Shown here piece after piece: positions 1 through 4,135 of a DNA stretch of 5,508 nucleotides. The stretch's first letter is position 1. Each line of letters starts with the position of its first letter. The notes under the pieces were generated by a model. The model made no database searches. It was given only the letters and a program-made list of their open reading frames with translations, and was not told where the DNA came from. The stretch spans positions 1 through 5,508 of the forward strand of contig NZ_DATITZ010000263.1 in the NCBI RefSeq assembly GCF_035467215.1. The letters are read 5' to 3'. This stretch comes from Thiocapsa sp035467215 (GTDB lineage Bacteria; Pseudomonadota; Gammaproteobacteria; Chromatiales; Chromatiaceae). The translations under genes and the position numbers were made by a program.

Positions 1-74
1 GGCAGACCCCTCGGGTCAAGCCCGGATTGTGCCGAATCTGCACACAACCGTGTCAGCACTGGCGATAGTCAGGA

Positions 75-159
75 TGGTGCCCAAGGCCGGACTTGAACCG
101 GCACGGCTTACGCCACTACCCCCTCAAGATAGCGTGTCTACCAATTTCACCACGTCGGC
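75..159 (-). tRNA. tRNA-Leu(GAG) with mismatched acceptor stem
   Basis: Read on the minus strand this is an 85-nt class II tRNA with encoded CCA (75-77) and discriminator A (78). The D-arm, T-arm (GCCGG / TTCAAGT / CCGGC), a short variable hairpin (GGC-GTAA-GCC) and the anticodon arm (CTATC / TTGAGGG / GGTAG) are all clear, giving anticodon GAG, which reads the leucine codon CUC and probably CUU. The odd point is the acceptor stem: the 5' strand is GCCGACG and the 3' strand is CTTGGGC, so pairs 4-69 (G/G) and 6-67 (C/U) do not form. The gene starts only 9 nt after the secG stop with no terminator between, so it is probably processed from the tpiA-secG transcript. The secG-tRNA-Leu order is common in gammaproteobacteria, which supports the call. 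The identity is secure; full function is less so because of the two mismatches. Confidence 0.93.
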
Positions 160-168
160 GTTTACTCT

Positions 169-702
169 CTACTCCGCGGTCGCCGGATCGGCGGCCTCGG
201 CCTTATTCTGCTCTTCTGCGGCGCTCCCGTCGAGAATCACCTCGGTCGTCTCGACCTCGGCAGCGCCATCAGCCGAACCTTCGATCAGGGTCTCCTCGAC
301 GATCGCGGTCGGCACATCAACTGCAGGCGCCAGCCCGACCGGAACATCCGACGGCGAATCGACCTGTTCACCGCCCGGGATCGCTGGGATATCCGAGGTC
401 GGCGCAGCTACGGGCGACGGGACAATGATGGTTCGTTCGTCCACGCGATCCATGATCGTCACTGGCTCTGACCCCTTCGTCGCATAATACGCCAAAGCCA
501 TGCTGGTAAGAAAGAACATCGTCGCCATAATGCCCGTCGTGCGCGTCAGGAACGAACCCGACCCGCGGGCACCGAAGACGGTCGCGGAGGCCCCACTCCC
601 GAACGCTGCACCTGCATCCGCACCCTTCCCGTGCTGGATCAGGATCAACCCGATCAAGCCGAGGGACAGGAAGACCTGCATGACGGTCAAAATGGTTTGC
701 AT
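169..702 (-). CDS. secG: SecG, preprotein translocase subunit, with long acidic C-terminal tail
   Basis: SecG is the small accessory membrane subunit of the SecYEG channel; it helps SecA-driven export of preproteins across the inner membrane. The 177-residue product shows the family pattern: hydrophobic segment 1 at about residues 2-22, the conserved cytoplasmic loop at about 23-50 (QHGKGADAGAAFGSGASATV, then FGARGSGSFLTR), and hydrophobic segment 2 at about 53-74. The usual family length is near 110 residues. Here residues 76-177 form a low-complexity tail rich in A, P, V, D and E, with almost no basic residues. The ATG at 702 gives the normal SecG N-terminus; an ATG at codon 8 would cut segment 1. 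The upstream purine run GAGAGA is a modest ribosome site. The gene lies 21 nt after tpiA and is probably its operon partner. Confidence 0.96.
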   Translation of the reverse strand: MQTILTVMQVFLSLGLIGLILIQHGKGADAGAAFGSGASATVFGARGSGSFLTRTTGIMATMFFLTSMALAYYATKGSEPVTIMDRVDERTIIVPSPVAAPTSDIPAIPGGEQVDSPSDVPVGLAPAVDVPTAIVEETLIEGSADGAAEVETTEVILDGSAAEEQNKAEAADPATAE

Positions 703-723
703 GAGTCTCTCGTTGCCGCAGCC

Positions 724-1488
724 TTAGGCCGCGAGCTGTTCTCCGGCCAGACAAATCGCTAGAAAATCATCGGCGCTCAGCGATGCGCCGCCGATCAGGC
801 CGCCGTCGATGTCCGGCTGGGCCAGCAGCTCCGCGGCGTTGCCGGGCTTCATGCTGCCGCCGTAGAGGATGCGCAACTTCTCGGCAATCGAACCGTTCAA
901 TGCAGCGATCCGGCCGCGTATGTAAGCGTGAACGGCTTGCGCCTGCTCGGGCGTCGCCGTCTTTCCGGTGCCGATCGCCCAAACCGGCTCGTACGCGATC
1001 TCGATCCCCGTGAAGGCTTCGATCCCGATGCGCTCGACCACGCCGTCGATCTGAGCGGCGATCACCGACTCCATCTCGCCGGCCTCGCGCTGCTGCAGCG
1101 TCTCGCCGACGCACAGGATCGGGGTCAGGCCGCTCTCTGTCGCGCGCGTCAGCTTTTGCGCGATAGATGCCTCGTTCTCGCCGTAATACTCGCGACGCTC
1201 GGAATGACCGCAGATGACATACCGACATCCGAAATCGGCCAGCATCGAGCCCGACACCTCGCCGGTGAAGGCGCCGCCGGGCTCCGTGCAGAGATTTTGA
1301 GCACCCAGCCGCACCGAGCTTCCGGCAAGCACCTGCTCGCCGAGATGGAGATACGGGAAGGGTACACACACCGCGACGTCGGTCTTCGAGAGACCACCGG
1401 ACCCTGCCACGACACCCTTCAACAGTGCTTCCGCACTGGACTTGCTGCCGTTCATTTTCCAGTTACCGGCGATCAGCGGCTGGCGCAT
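724..1488 (-). CDS. tpiA: Triosephosphate isomerase
   Basis: TpiA interconverts dihydroxyacetone phosphate and glyceraldehyde 3-phosphate in glycolysis, gluconeogenesis and the Calvin cycle, as a cytoplasmic TIM-barrel dimer. The 254-residue product is full length and has every family landmark: GNWKMN near the N-terminus (N9, K11), CGHSERRE with the electrophilic H95, AYEPVWAIGTGK with catalytic base E167 followed by flexible loop 6, and the phosphate-binding YGGS (209-212) and GGLIGGASL (229-237). The ATG at 1488 is preceded by a strong GGAGGGG ribosome site and puts K11 at the expected distance from the start. A good promoter lies just upstream (1518-1546). The gene heads the tpiA-secG-tRNA-Leu unit. 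No oddities were seen. Confidence 0.99.
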   Translation of the reverse strand: MRQPLIAGNWKMNGSKSSAEALLKGVVAGSGGLSKTDVAVCVPFPYLHLGEQVLAGSSVRLGAQNLCTEPGGAFTGEVSGSMLADFGCRYVICGHSERREYYGENEASIAQKLTRATESGLTPILCVGETLQQREAGEMESVIAAQIDGVVERIGIEAFTGIEIAYEPVWAIGTGKTATPEQAQAVHAYIRGRIAALNGSIAEKLRILYGGSMKPGNAAELLAQPDIDGGLIGGASLSADDFLAICLAGEQLAA

Positions 1489-1517
1489 CGAACCCCTCCA
1501 GGTAAGTCGAGCCCGCG

Positions 1518-1546
1518 AATTTAGCCGGCCTCGGTGCGGAAATCAA
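1518..1546 (-). promoter_or_regulatory. Putative sigma70 promoter for tpiA-secG
   Basis: On the minus strand TTGATT (1541-1546) and TAAATT (1518-1523) are separated by exactly 17 bases. This would start transcription near 1510, about 20 nt before the tpiA ATG and just in front of its GGAGGGG ribosome site. The -35 box is also one arm of the short inverted repeat AAATCAA / TTGATTT (1540-1546 and 1554-1560), which could be an operator. The promoter is inferred from sequence only. Confidence 0.6.
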
Positions 1547-1564
1547 GTCTCGTTTGATTTACAA

Positions 1565-1651
1565 TTGAAATGCGTCCGGTGCTTCTTGTCTTCTCCGAGC
1601 CCGTCGGCCATGGCCGGAGCCACCGACGAGCGCCGTCCAGACGCATTTCAA
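1565..1651. repeat. 87-bp inverted-repeat element between tpiA and smpB
   Basis: A perfect 12-bp inverted repeat, TTGAAATGCGTC at 1565-1576 and GACGCATTTCAA at 1640-1651, bounds an 87-bp segment. Inside it are further symmetric parts: CGGCCATGGCCG (1605-1616), CTCCG/CGGAG (1593-1597 and 1615-1619) and CGTCGG/CCGACG (1602-1607 and 1623-1628). It could fold as a long imperfect hairpin in DNA or RNA. It lacks a T-tract and sits between divergent genes, so it is not an obvious terminator. It may be a REP-like or miniature repeat element, or a regulatory structure for smpB; its identity is unknown. Confidence 0.6.
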
Positions 1652-1659
1652 GAATTTTC

Positions 1660-1665
1660 TATGAT
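1660..1665 (+). promoter_or_regulatory. Possible -10 box for smpB
   Basis: TATGAT lies in an AT-rich patch (about 1650-1670) just after the inverted repeat, and is the best -10-like hexamer upstream of smpB. No good -35 box is found 16-18 bases upstream, where the right arm of the inverted repeat lies. If used, transcription would start near 1672 and give a leader of about 85 nt to the chosen smpB start. Confidence 0.3.
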
Positions 1666-1756
1666 CTTTTAAGCCGCGTCCGACGCGAGGCTCGCGATGG
1701 TCTACCCCGAGCGGCCTCCGATCCAACGTCGGTTTTTGACCTCCGGGACGCGGCTT

Positions 1757-2233
1757 ATGGCGAAAGGAAAGAAGAAAACCGATGGCGGCTCGACCATCGC
1801 GCTCAACAAGAAGGCCGGGCACGAGTACTTCATCGAGCAACGCATCGAGGCCGGCCTCGTCTTGGAAGGCTGGGAGGTCAAGAGCCTGCGCGCAGGTCGT
1901 CTCCAGCTCAAGGAGGGTTACGTGAAGATCCTCCATGGCGAGGCATTCCTGATCGGCGCGCACATCTCCGCCCTGGCCGCCGCCTCCACCCACGTCAACC
2001 CGGACCCGACCCGCAGCCGCAAGCTGCTGCTCAAACGCAGCGAGATCAGCCGCCTGATCGGCCAAACCGAGCGCGCCGGCTACACCCTGGTCCCGACGGC
2101 GATGTATTGGAAGCGCGGCAAGGCCAAGCTCGAGATCGGGCTCGCCAAGGGCAAGAAGCAGCACGACAAGCGCGACACCGAGAAGGATCGTGACTGGCAA
2201 CGCGACAAGGAACGCCTCTTCAAGACCGGCTGA
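1757..2233 (+). CDS. smpB: SmpB, tmRNA-binding protein
   Basis: SmpB binds the tRNA-like domain of tmRNA and places it in the A site of stalled ribosomes for trans-translation. The 158-residue product matches the family length (about 160). It has the basic N-terminus MAKGKKK, the core IALNKKAGHEYFIEQRIEAG followed by GWEVKSLRAGR, the DPTRSRKLLL segment and the conserved basic tail beginning GLAKGKKQHDKR, which enters the decoding site. An in-frame ATG at 1697 would add 20 residues (MVYPERPPIQRRFLTSGTRL) and has a GAGG-type ribosome site, but the added residues do not look like SmpB, so 1757 is preferred. ssrA, its RNA partner, begins 46 nt after the stop. That arrangement suggests joint expression, although ssrA may have its own promoter. 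Confidence 0.97.
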   Translation: MAKGKKKTDGGSTIALNKKAGHEYFIEQRIEAGLVLEGWEVKSLRAGRLQLKEGYVKILHGEAFLIGAHISALAAASTHVNPDPTRSRKLLLKRSEISRLIGQTERAGYTLVPTAMYWKRGKAKLEIGLAKGKKQHDKRDTEKDRDWQRDKERLFKTG

Positions 2234-2238
2234 GCTTG

Positions 2239-2252
2239 CCGCGGAACCGCGG
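2239..2252 (+). other. Small palindromic hairpin between smpB and ssrA
   Basis: CCGCGGAACCGCGG contains two copies of the palindrome CCGCGG and can fold as CCGCG / GAAC / CGCGG. It lies 6 nt after the smpB stop and 27 nt before tmRNA. No T-tract follows, so an intrinsic terminator is unlikely; a processing or mRNA-protecting stem is possible. Confidence 0.4.
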
Positions 2253-2370
2253 TTACTCTAGAGTGTCGTACTGATACCTGGGGGCGACATGGTTTCGACG
2301 TGGGTCGCAAAACCTGAGGTGCATGCCGAGGTGCGGGTGACCTCGTAAATCCAACCGCAAATCTATAGTT

Positions 2371-2403
2371 GCCAACGACGACAACTACGCTCTCGCGGCT
2401 TAG
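2371..2403 (+). other. tmRNA tag-peptide reading frame (ANDDNYALAA)
   Basis: Starting at resume codon GCC, the frame reads A-N-D-D-N-Y-A-L-A-A and ends in TAG. The C-terminal ALAA is the degron recognised by ClpXP and ClpAP in related bacteria. The tag is the typical gammaproteobacterial type (E. coli: ANDENYALAA). It is translated only after template switching and has no start codon or ribosome site of its own. Confidence 0.95.
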
Positions 2404-2621
2404 GCCAGCGAGCCTCTGACCGTTCCCTGCCTATGGGGGGCGGATTCCAGGGGTAACATAACATGGGATCGCGGTGACGGGGGCTCGGACCTGATCCGCT
2501 AAAACCTAATTCGAGATCGCCGACTGATCGCCCTGCCCCTCGGGCGGCGGAAGGCTAAAAATAATAGAACGGGCTAAGCATGTAGGACCAAGGGCGGAGG
2601 GCTTGCGGACGCGGGTTCGAT

Positions 2622-2907
2622 CAACGCACAGGTCGCCTTTGCTCGTAAGGGCAAAGTGAAAACGGGGCTCACATCGGCGAACCCTGCAGTCGGCTCAGAC
2701 CGACACGGCAACGCCGAGGGGTAGGAAGAGGGCCAACCTCAGACCTGCCCTGTAGAGACTCATAGAGACGCTGACCCGGCAACGGCAGAGCGTCCACTAG
2801 GATCCGCGGCAACGCGGATAACACGCCCCGCATCCGGACCCCATCGGGTCGTATCCGATCCGGATGAAGGCATAGTCCAGGCCTCACCGAAAGGTGGGGA
2901 ATCACTG
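2622..2907 (+). other. Group I intron (IA-like, no ORF) in the tmRNA T-loop
   Basis: The insertion lies after U2621, the sixth T-loop nucleotide, and ends with G2907, as group I introns require (exon U before, terminal G). Helices found by eye: P1 pairs CGAU^C (2618-2622) with GGTCG (2631-2635), with U2621.G2632 at the splice site; P2 2637-2642/2651-2656; P3 CGGGGC 2663-2668/GCCCCG 2825-2830; P4 TCGGC 2674-2678/GCCGA 2713-2717; P5 GTCGG 2689-2693/CCGAC 2700-2704; P6 2719-2725/2744-2750; P6a 2728-2731/2737-2740; P7 GACT 2757-2760/AGTC 2874-2877 plus G2755-C2878 around bulged A2756, the usual guanosine-site layout; P7.1 2767-2794 and P7.2 2802-2819, each capped by GCAA; P8 2831-2838/2859-2866; P9 2882-2888/2893-2899 capped by GAAA. 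The J8/7-P7' stretch AAGGCATAGTCC (2867-2878) resembles the classic S element. P7.1/P7.2 between P7 and P3 point to subgroup IA. No homing endonuclease fits inside. No convincing P10 was found. Confidence 0.93.
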
Positions 2908-2927
2908 TCCCGCCGCCTCCACCAATC

Positions 2928-2967
2928 AACGGGCCTGGGAGTACACCCCAAGGCCCGTTTTCTTTTT
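2928..2967 (+). terminator. Intrinsic terminator of ssrA
   Basis: AACGGGCC (2928-2935) pairs with GGCCCGTT (2952-2959); the stem can be lengthened by T-GGG/CCC-A pairs with a small bulge. It is followed by TTTTCTTTTT (2958-2967). The stem begins 3 nt after the CCA end of tmRNA, so the primary transcript would need 3' trimming. It closes the smpB-ssrA block and separates it from the genes to the right. Confidence 0.93.
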
Positions 2968-3134
2968 GTGTTCAGAAAATCCGTGGCGAATTATCGCAAA
3001 TTCAATCCCTCCGCGAGAACATCGACCGCCGGCACTTAGCCCGTTGCCTCACCCGGCCGGTACAAGAACGGGTTCCCGCGCATGAAGCGCAGCGAGCATT
3101 TCCAAAACCGCCGCTCCCGACATCTCGCGCGACC

Positions 3135-3155
3135 CGAGCAATTGGCATATGCTCG
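3135..3155 (+). promoter_or_regulatory. Candidate vapBC operator/promoter
   Basis: An inverted repeat CGAGCA (3135-3140) / TGCTCG (3150-3155) with a 9-bp spacer lies about 40 bp before vapB. It contains a -10-like TATGCT (3148-3153), and CTCGCGCG occurs twice in the same direction, 28 bp apart (3124-3131 and 3152-3159). VapB-type antitoxins usually repress their own promoter by binding such palindromes, so this is a reasonable operator. No good -35 box is visible. The rest of 2968-3193 holds no gene that I can support. Confidence 0.4.
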
Positions 3156-3193
3156 CGCGTATGTCTTCGCCCGTGTCTTCGGATCAATCTCCC

Positions 3194-3436
3194 ATGAACC
3201 CTGAACGCCACGTCCGCCTGTTTCGCAACGGTCGCAATCAAGCTTTACGCATCCCGAGGGAGCTCGAGCTGGACGCGGACGAGGCGATTATCCGCAAGGA
3301 CGGCGAGCGACTGATCGTCGAGCCGGTGAAGCGCCGACCGGACCTCGCCACGCTACTCGCCGGATGGGAGCCGCTAGACGAGACCCTCGCCGATGTCGAC
3401 GAAGGGCTATTGCCCTTGGACGACATCCGACTCTAA
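3194..3436 (+). CDS. vapB: VapB-type antitoxin (AbrB/MazE-like fold)
   Basis: The 80-residue product is a type II antitoxin that should neutralise the downstream PIN toxin and repress the operon. Residues about 5-45 match the swapped-hairpin AbrB-type DNA-binding domain of VapB proteins: VRLFRNGRNQALRIPRELEL, then IIRKDGERLIVEPV. The C-terminal part (about 50-80: LATLLAGWEPLDETLADVDE and an acidic end) is the toxin-binding region that normally wraps the VapC active site. The start at 3194 gives the usual VapB beginning; in-frame ATGs at 3149 and 3161 would overlap the putative operator and add residues unlike the family. The ribosome site before 3194 is weak. The stop is 5 nt before vapC, a typical toxin-antitoxin spacing. 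The family is clear; the exact start is less certain. Confidence 0.92.
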   Translation: MNPERHVRLFRNGRNQALRIPRELELDADEAIIRKDGERLIVEPVKRRPDLATLLAGWEPLDETLADVDEGLLPLDDIRL

Positions 3437-3441
3437 GTGCC

Positions 3442-3921
3442 ATGGCAAACATTGCGGGCCTGCGCTACCTGCTCGACACCAACATCCTCTTCGCGTTGAT
3501 TCGTCAACCCCGGGGACCGGTGGCCGCGACACTTGCTCGGCGCGGCTACGGGAGTGTCTGTACCAGCATCGTCGTGGCCGCCGAGTTGCGTTTCGGTGCC
3601 CGCAAGCTCGGCTCCAAATCCCTGACCGACAAGGTCGACGACCTGTTGGCCTCGCTGCCCGTCCTGCCCTTGGACTCCGAAGCCGATCGGACCTACGCGG
3701 AGATACGACTTCGGCTGGAGCAAGCCCGGACGCCCATCGGACCCAACGACCTGCTGATCGCCGTTCATGCTCTGGAATCCGGCCTGATCCTCGTGACCGA
3801 CAATCTGGACGAGTTCGTGAGAGTCGCCGGGCTGCGAGTTGGAGAATTGGCTGAACAGCCCGACGTCCGAGGCGCAATAATTCGGACGACAGGGCTCCGC
3901 CCCTTGCCCTCACGGCATTAG
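3442..3921 (+). CDS. vapC: VapC-type PIN-domain ribonuclease toxin
   Basis: VapC toxins are Mg-dependent ribonucleases that cut specific RNAs, often initiator tRNA or rRNA, and stop translation when the antitoxin is lost; the target of this one cannot be read from sequence. The 159-residue product has the PIN acidic residues: LLDTN with D12, AAELRFG with E48, IGPNDLLIA with D103, and LVTDNLDEF with D120. The ending GLRV is the usual last strand of the domain. About 20-25 further residues follow (after about residue 135: AEQPDVRGAIIRTTGLRP and a short tail), longer than the common length of 130-135 residues. The ATG at 3442 follows the vapB stop by 5 nt and gives the normal start MANIAGLRYLLDTN; an upstream in-frame ATG at 3364 lies inside vapB and is unlikely. 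No clear ribosome site is visible, which suggests translational coupling to vapB. Confidence 0.94.
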   Translation: MANIAGLRYLLDTNILFALIRQPRGPVAATLARRGYGSVCTSIVVAAELRFGARKLGSKSLTDKVDDLLASLPVLPLDSEADRTYAEIRLRLEQARTPIGPNDLLIAVHALESGLILVTDNLDEFVRVAGLRVGELAEQPDVRGAIIRTTGLRPLPSRH

Positions 3922-4135
3922 GCGCTGCCCTTCCGGGACGATCCCACCGTCGCCGACGATCCACCGTTATTCCGCCGGAGATTCGTCATCCTGAGCCGCG
4001 CGGCCGGAGGCTCCCCCTTCTCTACCGAGTTGCGTAGGCTGCTGCCCGAACTGCCTGTACAAGGTCGGGCTCGCATTCTCGGGAAGTCAGCCCGGCTCCG
4101 CGCACCGTGAATCCAACAGGGAAGCTCATACGGGC

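Larger units (their letters stand above)
2280..2924 (+). ncRNA. ssrA: tmRNA gene, interrupted by a group I intron
   Basis: tmRNA rescues stalled ribosomes: it is charged with alanine, enters with SmpB and EF-Tu, and supplies a short reading frame that tags the nascent protein for proteolysis. The 5' acceptor strand GGGGGCG (2280-2286) pairs with CGCCTCC (2914-2920), with a G.U at the third pair as in E. coli, followed by A and encoded CCA (2922-2924). Conserved blocks GGTGCATGCCGAGG (2319-2332) and GCTAAGCATGTAG (about 2573-2585) are present, as is the tag frame at 2371-2403. The T-stem GCGGG (2611-2615) finds its partner CCCGC only at 2909-2913, because 286 nt are inserted in the T-loop at 2622-2907. 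Without the insert the loop is TTCGATT and the RNA is about 359 nt, close to the 363 nt of E. coli. This is the ordinary one-piece form, not a permuted two-piece gene, since resume codon, tag and acceptor strands are in the standard order. Confidence 0.97.

Noticed and set aside
1..74. Start of another tRNA or a terminator after tRNA-Leu on the minus strand
   Set aside because: I found no cloverleaf and no stem followed by a T-tract. Relatives often have further genes here, but nothing in this stretch can be supported.
1697..1756. Upstream in-frame ATG giving SmpB 20 extra residues
   Set aside because: It has a passable ribosome site, but the added residues do not resemble SmpB, and the start at 1757 gives the standard family N-terminus and length. 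It is not fully excluded.
2280..2924. Permuted, two-piece tmRNA as the reason for the extra sequence
   Set aside because: Acceptor strands, tag frame and conserved blocks are in the ordinary one-piece order. The extra sequence is confined to the T-loop and has group I intron structure.
2669..2929. Minus-strand open frames across the ssrA intron (for example 2669-2929)
   Set aside because: They have no domain similarity that I recognise and coincide with structured RNA on the plus strand. I do not regard them as a homing endonuclease or any other gene.
3040..3072. Possible hairpin CCCGTT / AACGGG with CCGGCCGG in the loop, and a T-arm-like GGGTTCCCGCGC nearby
   Set aside because: The stem is short, the loop is over 20 nt, no T-tract follows, and no complete tRNA or att duplicate of ssrA can be built from it.
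3922..4135. Promoter or terminator between vapC and hsdR
   Set aside because: TTGCGT (4030-4035) has no suitable -10 box at 16-18 bp, and no stem with a T-tract was seen. It is left unassigned.
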